This document shows, in pieces, positions 11,176 to 22,578 of a DNA stretch of 64,000 nucleotides (positions are counted from its first letter, which is position 1; every line of letters starts with the position of its first letter). Origin of the DNA: Avena insularis (Eukaryota > Streptophyta > Magnoliopsida > Poales > Poaceae). A model generated the notes under the pieces. The model was not told the origin of the DNA. It did not search any database and saw nothing but the letters and a program-made list of their open reading frames with translations. The translations under genes and the position numbers were made by a program. The DNA is taken from the NCBI GenBank assembly GCA_023614405.1, contig CM042697.1, positions 466,222,744-466,286,743 of the forward strand. Reading direction: 5' to 3'.

Positions 11176-11458
11176 GGCGGGTAATACAACAACAGAATGT
11201 TGTGAAGAACACGGAGGGAACATGGGAGATTTCTTATACGCCTGAGAAGTTTTTAAGTCTCAGTCTTTTTTTTACCGTTCGATTTACCTCACGATTTGTG
11301 CAAATTAAAGTTATAAATAAGTTGCAACTTAGATGTAACTAAGAATTTAATGAGAAATAATATAAATCTTATGAGTTGCGACTAGGTTGCAACTGAGAAT
11401 TTTTAAAAATATTAAAATGATATCAGCGACTTAGACATAAAAGTTCTCATGCGCCTAA

Positions 11459-12355
11459 GAGCATCTCCACTCGTTGGGCGGACCAAGGCCGAAATCCGAA
11501 CTTTTTTTGGCCGGACGGAGCTTGATTTTGGCCTGGATACGCCCAGTTTGCCACTCACGTACCTAGACGAGTTCCCACATTTGGCTAAAATTTAAAAATT
11601 TCGGCAAATTTGGGCGAATATGGGCGATATGGACGAACTATGGGCGAACTTTGGGCGAATATGGGCGATACCGACGAACTTTGAGCAAATATGCCCGAAT
11701 TTTGAGCGAACTTTGGGCGAATCTGGTCTATATGGGCGAAATTTGGGCGAATATGATCGATACGGACCAACTTTTGGGCGAATATGCCCGAATTTTGGGT
11801 AAACTTTGGACGAATCTGGTCTATATGGGCGAAATTTGGGCGAATATGGTCGATACGGACCAACTTTGGGCGAATATGCCCGAATTTTGGACGAATCTGG
11901 TATATATGGACAACTTTGGGCGAAATTTGGACGAATATGGGCGATACGGACAAACTTTGGGCGAATATGCCCAAATTTTGGGCGAACTTTGGGCGAATAT
12001 GGTCTACATGGACGAAATTTGGACTAATATGGTCTATATGGGCGAACTTTGGGCGAATATGGGCGAAATTTAGGCGAATATGAGCAAATATGGGCGAAAT
12101 ATGGGAATATGGGCGAACTTTGGATAAATAAGGGCGAATATATGCTGACTAGGCGGACCCACTCGTCAAATTTGCTTCGTCCGGCGTTCTCAGAGCGTAC
12201 CCAGGATCCTGGGTTCGGCCTGGGTAGGCCGGACCAAAACACAGTAAAATCCGGACGAAAACAGGTCGTTGGATACGCGACTGAGCCAATTTTCGGCGTC
12301 CGGACCAAAATTCGGCGTCCGGATCAGCCTCCTGGATAGCCAAGTGGAGATGCTC
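11459..12355. mobile_element. Non-autonomous PIF/Harbinger-like element containing a minisatellite
   Basis: Terminal inverted repeats GAGCATCTCCACT (11459) and AGTGGAGATGCTC (to 12355) are flanked by the 3-bp duplication TAA (11456-11458 and 12356-12358), as expected for PIF/Harbinger insertions. There is no transposase. The ends share GGCGGACC and GGCCGGAC words, and the centre is replaced by tandem repeats (separate entry). Confidence 0.7.
11583..12120. repeat. GGGCGAA minisatellite with ~80-100 bp higher-order period
   Basis: Short units of the type TTTGGGCGAATATG, alternating with GGTCTATATGGGCGAAA and GATACGGACCAACTT, are organised into larger blocks starting near 11721, 11812 and 11893. 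Several long frames are open on both strands (up to 140 codons at 11651-12073) because the repeats lack stop codons in those phases. They should not be taken as genes. Confidence 0.85.
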
Positions 12356-12359
12356 TAAG

Positions 12360-14090
12360 ATCTAGACACTCCCTTATACTAATCACACACGCGTGATTAT
12401 CCTAAACGTGTTGGTGTTCCACGGCAGGATGCTTCGAGGAAGGAGCGACCACGTACGCGCGCGGCAGACAAACCCAGATCGTGTTAGATCACTGGCGGTC
12501 GTCGCCGCGGCGTTGCTTTCGGCGTTGTGCACGTACGGGCGATGGCGCCACGTCGTCGTCCATGCACCGGCGCACTGTCAGCAGTGTGGGGGCTATCAAC
12601 ATTGCCATCAGATATTTGACGGTTGTTAATTAATCCGGACGGGTCCACTGCATGCATGCATGCATATATATGAGGTGGACGCGTGCTTGACGGTGCCATG
12701 AAGTTGGATTATTGTTTATATGCAGCCTCATTTACCTCGGCACAACTGTCCTATAGTTATTCAATACTTTTTCATGAACTTGCACAATCATGTCTCTTTC
12801 TTGCTTCAAAATATCTGTATGATCCAAGAACGGAGCTCTGAAGATCGTGAGACTCGATTAGAGTGAGAGCGACGGTACTGACGATAAACAAGCACGTATT
12901 CTTTAGGCGGAGGGGACAGGAGGGATATGCAATATGCGAGCCCAAAAGAAGCGTGACCGTGGGAAAGGCAAGAAAGAGTAATGATGGATGTGGTTAGCAT
13001 CGATCGAGTCCATCGAGTCATGTTCCTCTTTTTAAAAAACCGGACACTGTCTTGTGCCTACCTTACACCGAGGGACACTGTCTTCTTTAACCTGCTCGCG
13101 CTAACCTAGCTAGCATCGATCGATCACAAGGTAGGCGACAACCTAACTGATCGTCGGGGCAAAGCACAAGCACCGGACATATATATATATATGTGTACAA
13201 CATTTCATGCTTTGCAAAGATTCCTATTTTCCGGGAGAGAGGACAAGTTTGCAATGATTAATTTGGGGTAGCCCATATTAATTAAGATATAGAGGAAAAC
13301 AATGATTTGGGATCATATCATTAGCGCGTAGAAAACGTATTGGAATGTTGGGCCAGTAGCGCGCACAAACAAGAATCTTTGCTGCTTGCTGCTTGGCTAA
13401 CCAAAAGTTTGCGGGTTGGCCTCGCAACAATCGATCGCCGGTAGCTCAGCTAGCTAGGCTATCTCACTGCACGTACGCACTAAACAAGTAACCAATCATG
13501 GGATAAACACCTAAATCGCGCGGAGATTTTGCATGGACGCGCGAGCTGCTGGTCGATCGATCGTCACGGACGCACGGCGAATGATTGGCGGAGGCTCGTA
13601 GCGCGTCGTCGTCGCGGCGGTTGGTATTTAATTAAGAGATCGATGATGGGGTTGAGTGAAGCCTAAGCTCTGCTCATGCATGAACAATCGGACCACAGAA
13701 CTCGTTTCATAAATAGGTTAACAATGATAGGCATGCAGGCTCATTCGCAAAAAAAATAAAGAAATCAACAATGATAGGTTCAAGCGATCAAAAGTACTCC
13801 GTATGTACTAGTATCAAACAAATGGGAAATGGCGCGAGAGTCTGACCGAATTAAGTCTGGTGCGGAGCCGGATGAACAGGAATGTTGGTCCAGGTACTCC
13901 TGCTTGCTCGTTAGGCAGGTAAAGATAGAAAATAGAACAAGATACGATCACATTTTTTTTTTGTTCTTTTGGAAGCTGAGAAAAATTCATTCGGTGCTCT
14001 CTGCTGTACGACGGCGAAAGGAACAGGAGGGGATAAACTGAAGAAGAAAGGAAGGACCGATTCTCTTCGATTTGAACCGCCGCGCCATGA
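12360..14090. other. Intergenic stretch, no supported gene
   Basis: Contains a GCATGCATGCATGCATATATAT simple repeat near 12650 and an (AT)n tract near 13175-13190. Short ORFs have no recognisable product. No transposon ends were identified before the CACTA terminus near 14091. Confidence 0.5.
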
Positions 14091-14108
14091 GTGCATTTGT
14101 AGAAAACA

Positions 14109-14290
14109 GGACTTTAGTACCGGTTTGTAGGAGGTTTTAGTCCCGGATTGCAATCCGGGACTAACTTATTGGGACTAGTTCCGGTTCTGTTATAAATCGG
14201 GACTAGATTATCTTCACGTGGTCCCACTGCACGCGTTGGGCTTGAGGATCTTTAGTTCCGGTTTGTAACACGAATCGGGACTAAAGTTCT
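14109..14290. repeat. CACTA subterminal palindromes
   Basis: Repeated TTTAGTCCCGG, AATCCGGGACTAA, AGTTCCGGTT and AATCGGGACTAAAG words in both orientations. In CACTA elements such subterminal repeats bind the transposition proteins, and they mark the element's end here. Confidence 0.8.
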
Positions 14291-14784
14291 TCTGCTGCGG
14301 CAGCGTTTTGCACCAAACTGCTGCCACGGTAGGAGGTGGGGTTTTAGGGTTTATTTTTGTGTTTGATTATTTTTTATTTTGTGTTTTCATATACATATTA
14401 TTTTACGCTACTACATGTTGTATACATTGATGTATATATAATATAATTTCTCTCACGGTTACCTAAAGACATATAAATATATACACAACCGAGACTAGAG
14501 CTCGTTTATTTGATTTACATGACGATCATTACATTACACGGATACTGTCCTTTTGTGTCCATCCACGATTACACGAAGGTCTATCCATGTTGTACTCTCC
14601 TTTTGTGTTTATGATGTCCCTGAGCAAAAATCCCGACAACTCCTGTTGAATTGCTAGTAGGCGTTCATGTGGTAGGAGCTTATAACGTATCGCATCCAAC
14701 TATATATAAAGAAGTAAATCTTTATGAATGGAACTCAACAAAAACTATGGTATAAAATAAATTGTGAATATATTGTTTACGTAC

Positions 14785-16858
14785 TCGAAAAAGTCTGTGC
14801 CCTGCTCCATACACCCACGAATGAACTCGCATACGTAATATCCACATAAATTAGTCTCCTGTGGCTGCATTACACACTTTTCGGTCGAGAATATAATTCA
14901 ATCAAATAATAATCAAACATGATAATTGTATGGAGACTAGAATTAAAGAGATCCGAAGACCTAGCTCTCGTACTACTTACCGAGACCGTACGAAAACTGA
15001 GCTCCTCACTCCATTCACCTCGAACCTCCTTCGTGAACATTTTCCAAACCCTGTCCGGCAAAAAAGATATGAATGAGTTATTAATTACTTTACATCTTAG
15101 AGAATGAACGAAAGAGACAGATATAGTGCGATAATGATTGAAATTACTTTTGGGGCAATCAATTATGCTGCGGTAGTCTTTCATCGGCTTCTTTAACGAG
15201 TCCGAGATTTCAACTTTTGCACGGTCAACGTTAATATTTAAAAGAATCCAGTGGTAGCTGTGCACGTTTATATACACTTAACATCGAGTAAACAAAAATT
15301 GAATGACAAGACAGTAAGACTCTCACCCATAGTTGTAAGAAAATAGTATTTGCGTCTTGTAATGTTGCTCAATTAAAAACATTATAGTTATCCTCCATTT
15401 CCTTGAGGTTATTTATTAGCGTATGTCCATTAACTCTGTTTGGGTCAACGAACCCAATGCTCTAGATTGACTTTCTTCTACATTCTTGACTCTTCATTCT
15501 GCATATATAATAGCATACAGAAGGAGATATAGTGAGGATAACGACAGAAAATGAATTGAATGAGCTGAGTTAGTGACAATTACTTACAGACAATAGCAGC
15601 TGAGGAGGGACTTGTCGAGGGCGTCTAGGTTGAATAACTGAAATAGTTCATAAAGTTCAATCGAGATCTCATCTAGATGCAAGTACTCCTCTCCAACTTT
15701 ACATACGAGAAATTGTCGCCCTTCCTTTGTGACTTTCAAGTACCATATATGCAACAGTCGCATATGTGTTGGCAGATCATCGAATACCTCATCGCTGACC
15801 AGAGGCTCCTCGTAGACAAATTTCTGTTCTATTGGTACCTTGGCGACATCATCTGCGCCGTCTAGAATTTGTTCGACCGACACATTACACTCCTTGGCTA
15901 ATTTAATAGCTAATTCCATATCTATTCCACCTTGAGTGGGCCGGGGTAACACCTTGAGCGGGGCGATGAATTGTTTTGCCTGTTTGCCGAGCTGGGCAAC
16001 TTCTTTTGATTTTCTCCTACTTGCAGTACTGCTTGATGACTTCTCTTTTAGTGTATTTGTAAGACAACGTGTATAGTCATCTTTCCTATTTAACACATGT
16101 TGGGGTGGTTGCTCAAGGAATGCCTTGAAGTGCTTCTTGACTTTTGGATCAACTTGCACCTATGGAACGGGTTGTTTTGGTGCAAAATGGGTCTTCACTT
16201 TGGCTTGGGAGATCACCACGCTTTCCTCATCAGTCTAGTGATAAGCTAACTTGGGAGGAGACGACGGTACTCTTGGGAGGGGATCTTGTCGTTTTCGGCG
16301 TCGGGTCTCCCTCGACGTAGTGGTGTTATTCTTCCGATTTCTTCCATTTGATTCAGTGGGCGGAGGCAGAGGCGCCGGAGATGGAGATGCACTCGCGCTG
16401 CGGTCCCTCTCAGCAAGGGATGGACTATTGTTTCTCGGTGGAGATGGTGGACTCGGAGGTGATGGATTGCATCTCGGAGGAGAAGATTGCCTTGGCGCCC
16501 ATCTTGGAAACACGATGTTCTGTTTTTTCCAAAGAATGATCCCACCCTCCACTTCTCCAAATGTTTTCTCCCCTTCGCCTGCAGGGATGTCAAGCTCAAG
16601 TGATCGACATGTCGGTTTAACTTCATCCACACCGACACGAGCATATCCAGCTAGAATCTGACTTCCATGGTAGGTCGCTTCCGGTGGACAAGGTAAACCA
16701 AAGCCGAGCGCCACCTTCATAGAAATGTTCTTCACTGTGACATGTAGCTCACAAGTTGTCCTTGCCTCGACTTCATCCATGGGGTAGCGAACCATCATTG
16801 CACCGGTTGTATCATCTATTACCGGTGCATTATTCTCCATCAGCAGTAGATTATTATC
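14785..16858 (-). pseudogene. CACTA second gene, 3' half: DUF8039-like region plus Ulp1 (C48) protease exons
   Basis: This is the downstream half of the gene whose upstream half lies at 39831-41269. From 16858 to 16235 and 16159 to 15588 it encodes a conserved region (CELHVTVKNISMKVALG, later VGVDEVKP), a Pro/Ser-rich linker and a segment containing LHLDEISIELYELFQ. Further short exons follow: 15500-15328 (GFVDPNRVNGHTL), ~15279-15142 (SYHWILLNINVDRAKVEISD), ~15054-14983 (WKMFTKEVRGEWSEELSF) and ~14865-14785 (ETNLCGYYVCEF). The last three are a Ulp1-type cysteine protease core, with His in HWILL, Asp in ISDSL, the Gln-to-Cys stretch in ETNLCGYY. In-frame stops exist (after 16235 and within 15500-15328), so the gene is dead. 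Exon limits were estimated by eye. Confidence 0.72.
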
Positions 16859-16863
16859 TTGTA

Positions 16864-19800
16864 TGTAACATCCAAAAAAATTAAACTAGAATCATCAAAC
16901 TCTAAATCATCAAATTTAGGGTTAACAAAAACTTTTTTAATTAAAAATATGAAAGCATTCATATGTGTGTGTATTGAAAATTGGATTCTTTTGAATTTCC
17001 ATGATTATGTGTTTATTTTCTTCTAAAATGATTCTTAGGTGAAATAAACATCACCTAAACAATCCCTGCACTTTTCCCAAAGACAAATAAATCAAAACAA
17101 ACAAAATAAGGGAATGGTCACCTTGGATAATTTAACTCCCATGCCTACTTTGGCTATCTCTAACTTTCAGAATTTAACAGAAACTTGTTTAGATCTTTGC
17201 ACCCCTTGATAGTACTCATAACAAGGTATCAAGGCCCACTTTGTGATCATCCAAAAACATTTAAATGCATATTTTAAATGACAGTTCAAAATTGAATCTA
17301 TATCATATGGGAAGATCCCACTTTTTCAAAAACCACTCAAACAAGCTCAACTTTCAAAACCCAAGCATCGACAGACTCACCAGCACCTGCCTAGCACACC
17401 CACCAAAAATATTTTCAAAATTCAAAACTTGAATTCATGCGGCCATTTCATCAAACACCTTGCTGATTCAAATCATACAAAATCAAAACACTATAGTGAG
17501 CAGTGATTTTGGCCTAACTTGTTCCCTCTCTGGGCACCACTAGCCTTAGTAGATCATCTAACAACCTTAACTAATCTCTAGCACCACTGTGAGCTTGCCA
17601 ATGCCATCAATGTTGAACAGCCGAGAGCACCCATGTCACCCCAGTGTGGACAGCAGGCTAGAGGAAGAACTAGCCGTGCCAACCTTGTCTGGGAGGTAGC
17701 CCGTGTCTCACCGCCCACTCTCGACCAGCCCTAGCTCGAAGACATCGCCCAGAACAACCAGGAACGCCGCGCCTGTGCCGTTGTCGACCATACCGACGTG
17801 CGCCGTGGAGCACGCGCTGTTCCCACGCAACCCGACCACCTCGAGCCCTCGCCGCCCGCCATCATGCTCCCCACCGTCCCAGGAGACCGCCAGACATGCC
17901 CATTTAACCGCCCGTGCCCGTAGCCACCGCTCGCCGTCGAAGACGCCGCCTCTGCCTCGCAGAACGTCGAGCGTTCCAGACCGTTTGCCACCGCCCCTAC
18001 ACACGCATTAAAGCCATAGAGCATCGCCAGGAGACCACCGATCGATCGCCAACCTCGGCCATGCCTCTAGCAGCCCGTAGCCGTGTCGCCACCGTCGTCT
18101 GCCCATTCCGTTCGGTCTCATCGTCGAGCCTATAAAAGGAGACGACCCCTAGCCTAATTGAGCACACCATTCCACTCCCCTCACCTAGAACCACCCCGCC
18201 CCAGTCCCGGAGCAAGGCGAGCAGCGCATCGCCAGTTTGGCCGAAGCCCGCCGCTGCTGGAGAAGAAGGAAGCCAGCGATTGGAGCCGCCTCAGGAGAAG
18301 CTGCCGGTACCAGGAGGTTCGCCTTCATCGACTTTGTTGTTCGCCCGCATCGCCGACCCTCGCTTGAGCCCTGGTGAGCCCCCGACGACCCCTACCTGCC
18401 GCGTTAGGGTTCTGTCTCGCCGGCGCCGCCCGACATGGATGATGAACTAGAGCCGTTGGATTAGAACTAGATCTAACGCCCCATGTTGCCCTGTACCGCT
18501 TCGCACCACCCCCGTCTCACTGAAGCGTGGGGACAACAACTTAACCAGCCCGCGTAAGCGCTATGCATAGCAGGCCGGCCCATTTTCTCTTGCCGCGCAG
18601 CCCACTCGTTTGAATTTGGATTTTTCCATTTTCATTCAAACATAGTTCTATACCTAGTTTCAAAAATCAACCCAGCTCGATTCAGTGAACCAAATGGAGT
18701 GAAACAAATTTTGTTAGAAAGATATTTAAATACTTAATCCAAGCCCGTTGGATTCAAATCATGTGGATCTGTAGATCAACCTTGGTAAAAATAACAAGGC
18801 AGAACCTTTTCTATATTCAAACATTTTTCAAATTTAAACCATAATAGCTTTTGAGTTGATTCCAACTCTCAAAAATCACATTTGAACCTACCTTTCAGAA
18901 TATATAAAAACATATGGGTTTGCTTATAGAAACAATGTTCAAGTAATAAAAGAAGGTCACATAGGCATTTCTAGTCACTTTATTTAGTTAAAATAAAAGG
19001 TTAAACCTTATTAAATTGTGACACCACTTTAAATCACATTCCCATGTACTGAAATGTGTGGTGATGACATGTGTCAACATGATCCCATGTTTGGTTTGGA
19101 GAATATTAAATCTTAAGTAGTTTTTTTCAATGAGTAGAAATTACTTTTCTAAAAATAAAAGAAAGTAAACCAAACTTTAATCTTGTAATGATAGTGATGA
19201 TGCTAGATCATCTATAGGACCCCATTGTGTGATGATTGAAAGTAGTTAAGTATTGTTTGGTGATTGTGTACCTCGTATTTATTCATAGACGCTATTACCG
19301 ACCAAGGATACGAGGAAGAAGGAGGATTCTACGAAGAAGAAGCCGAGGAGAACTTCAACCACTGCTCTGCACAAGGCAAGACTTACTATACAAGTTAACC
19401 TTGCAAGCCAATACTTGCAAGCTTATACTGATACTGATGCAAGCCTAATACCACTAGTTGATTGATCAAGCTAACACTTGCAATTATGAGAGTTACATAA
19501 CCTATGCAATGCACTAAGCATGCTTGGTTAGACACCTTTGATGATACCCAATCCTAGTTTTACTTGCAAGCTTTCTACTTTATTTTCTTTATCAAAGCTC
19601 TTGCTTAGAGTTTACTTGAGTAAATTTTAGATACTAGAAAGATAATTGAAGATTGCATAAAGAGCATAAAATTTGGCCTAAGCTAGCTAGATAATCTTGA
19701 TGTCATCCTAAGGTATGAGAATGTACTTAGTTGAAACTCCACTAGTTACCACCCCTCATTAGTACCCACTCCCATTTGTAGATGCTAGTGCTAAGCATAA

Positions 19801-20620
19801 AACTTGATCAACTTTAGATGGGAATACTTGGTGGAAAAATGGTTATGAAAACCTTGGAATGATGGATCATTCTATTGAAATGTTTTGGACATGTGTTTCC
19901 GAACATAAGATGATTTTGATGATAAAAATGTTGAGGCATGAGCCTTAGCCCTTTATAAAACTAATGGTTGTCTGGATGCGATGCCATTCCAATTTTACCG
20001 TATAACCACAATACCCGAGAATTGGGTAGGGCTTGACTGGAAACTTATATACCTTAGTATTGGTTCCCTCACGACCAAGGTCTGAGCTGAGGCTACCTTG
20101 TGAAGATTGTCCACCTGTGCAGTACCCAAGATGACAGTTGGTCATGGTTGGGAGGCCAAACTCACAGGAGAGGTGCTTATACTAGGGCGTGTAATCGAAA
20201 GGTTAGGATTGATTATCCATATCGAGTATGGTAAATTCAGGATTTGTTCCTGACGGATGTATCGAATGTTGTGGTGAAAGTGTACAATCTCTGCAGAGTG
20301 TCAAACTATTCGAATAGCCGCGTCCGCGGTTATGGACAGTTGGAGCGGCCATACTGTTCCCCCGTCAGATGTTTTCAAAATGACTTGTGAAATGAATCGA
20401 GACTTGACCACAATAGAGTTGTGATATGAAATACCAGTTCCCACTTAGGTGTTATCAAACTTCAACTAGCTTTCTTCGTTTCTAAACTTAGTAGATGTAA
20501 ATCTGGCTTTTTGCAAAACAACCCTAGAGCTTAGTGTCCTACTACAAAAACCCCCTTCACTTTTTAGTATTAGTTTGCGAGTACTTAAAGAGTACTCATG
20601 GCTTTGTCCCTGGCTATTCC
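16864..20620 (+). repeat. 5' LTR of the gypsy element, first segment
   Basis: The LTR is split by the copia insertion and resumes at 29647, giving about 4.08 kb in all. It is AT-rich at both ends, with a GC-rich gene-like block at 17540-18460 that produces spurious ORFs on both strands. Compared with the 3' LTR it has an extra ATCATCAAACTCTAA-type short duplication near 16895 and about 54 bp more near 18035-18090. Confidence 0.9.
18131..18137 (+). promoter_or_regulatory. TATA box of the gypsy 5' LTR
   Basis: TATAAAA within GAGCCTATAAAAGGAGACGA. The same block is present in the 3' LTR at about 37015. The position inside the GC-rich block fits the retrotransposon promoter. Confidence 0.55.
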
Positions 20621-22544
20621 TGTAGGGTTTCGTAGCATGGAAAACAAAAAATTTCTACCGCATACAAACAAACAAGCCAAGATCTATATACTAGATTGTA
20701 GGAACGAGTCGATGGAATAACTCACCCTCGAAGATTCCAAAGTGTTTAACGAGAGCGGATTCTCGTGGGTGATGTAGTCGTACTCTTCCCGATCTCAAGA
20801 TCGCGTAGACGATCCTTCCGGGCTAGCTTGGCTTCGGTGCCTCTGCAATGGTCACATCGCTCGATTTGACGAAGACCTTCCTCTCCCTTGTTCCAGCAGG
20901 CAGCGGAGGTTGTAGCACTCTCCTCGCGATTCCGGCAGCACAACGGCGTGGTACCGGAAGTAGAGGGGAGATCTCGCAGGGCTTCGCCTTAAGCCGGAGC
21001 GAGTAAGGTGGACTATGAGAGAGCTCCTCGGTGATCTAGAGTTTAGACACACCAAGGAGGAGGTGCTAGGGCCGGCGGCTAGGGTTTGGGGCTTGCCCAA
21101 GTCGGTGGCTAGGGGAGCCCTAGGCGGCGGCAGCAACAGGAGGTGGCGGCGCCAGGCTAGGGTTTTGGGTGGAGATCTTGTGTGCTAGGAGGGGCAGCCC
21201 TGCCCCTCCCTTTATAGGTGGGAGGCGCCGGCCAAGGGGAGGGGAGTCCTTCCCCAACTCGGATCCCAAGTGGGCCGGCGGTGAAGGAGGAACTCCTCCC
21301 CAACTCGGTTTCCCACTTCCCTTCCACTTCCCAAAACAGCCGTTTGACTTTTCAAATTAGCGTTTGACTTTTCAAACTAGGATTTGATTAAACCCTTTAT
21401 TTTGTTCAGCGATGACACCTAGTACATGATGCAATCATTCCAACTTGGTATGACACATTCATGTACCCTTCCCCTTCAGAGTGCCGGACATTCCGGAACC
21501 TTCTAGAACATTCCTGATGAAAACATCGGAACCATTCTCCAACCCCGAAACAGGACTTTCCTTATATGAATCTTATTCTCCGGACCATTCCGGATCTCCT
21601 CGTGATATCCTGGATCCCATCCGAGACTCCGAACAACATTTGGTCTCTTACTCATCATTCCATAACTACTCAAACAACGTCGAATCCTTAAGTGTGTCTC
21701 CCTATGGTTCGTGAATTATGCGGACATGATCGAGACACTTCTCTGAACAATAACCAATAGAGGAATCTGGAAATTCATATGGCTCCCACATATTTCAACG
21801 ATTACTTTGCGATCAAATGAACCACTTACATACGATACCAATTTCCCTTTGTCTCACGATAGTTTACTTATCCGAGGTTATGATCGTCGGTATCTCTGCA
21901 TACCTAGTTCAACCTCGTTACTGATAAGTACTCTTTTCTCGTTCCCGTGATATGTGATCCCTTGTGAGCCAGTCACATGCTTGCAAGCTAATTGGATGAC
22001 ATTTCACCGAGAGGGCCCAGAGTATATCTATCCGTCATATGGATGGACAAATCCCACTCTTGATCCATGTGTCTCAACCAATACTTTCTGAACACTCAAT
22101 GCCACCTTTATAGCCACCCAGTTACAGTGTGGTGTTTGATGTCATCAAAGCATCCATCCGGTAAAGGTGATATGCATCATCTCATGGTCGAAGGAATTAG
22201 GTTACTATGTATCAGAAAGCATATAGCAATTGAACTATTAAAATGACTTGATCTTTATGCTACGCTTATCTATAGGAGTATGTCCACCATATCATTCTCC
22301 TAACGATATGATCTTGTTGTTAATAACATCTCAATGTTCATGAAGGGAAACCACAATCATTTATTAACCAACAAGCTAGTATTATAAAGAGGCTTTACTA
22401 GGGACTCTATTTTAGTTTACAAATCACACAAGTATTAATGTTTCCTTGTTAATACAATTATAGCATGAATGTAAACATTTATCATAAACACAAAGATATA
22501 ATAATAACTACATTTATTATTGCCTCTAGGGCGTATCTCCAACA
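20621..22544 (-). repeat. Copia 3' LTR (1924 bp)
   Basis: Reads TGTAGGGTTTCG...CTCCAACA on the plus strand. It is near-identical to 27723-29641 except for a block at 20809-20868. A TATAAA on the minus strand at 21211-21216 is the likely promoter in this LTR. Confidence 0.93.
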
Positions 22545-22559
22545 GTATCCCACTTGCAC
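22545..22559 (-). promoter_or_regulatory. Copia polypurine tract
   Basis: On the minus strand GTGCAAGTGGGATAC directly precedes the 3' LTR. The fragmentary copia at 5591-5603 has the matching tract GCAAGTGGGAGAC. Confidence 0.8.
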
Positions 22560-22578
22560 TAGAGTCATCTAATCTAGA

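Noticed and set aside
11651..12073. 140-codon plus-strand ORF
   Set aside because: It consists entirely of minisatellite units and the opposite strand is equally open.
17703..18367. Gene-like GC-rich ORFs in the gypsy 5' LTR, repeated at 36640-37080
   Set aside because: They lie inside LTRs, differ in frame between the two copies, and have a retrotransposon TATA box just downstream.
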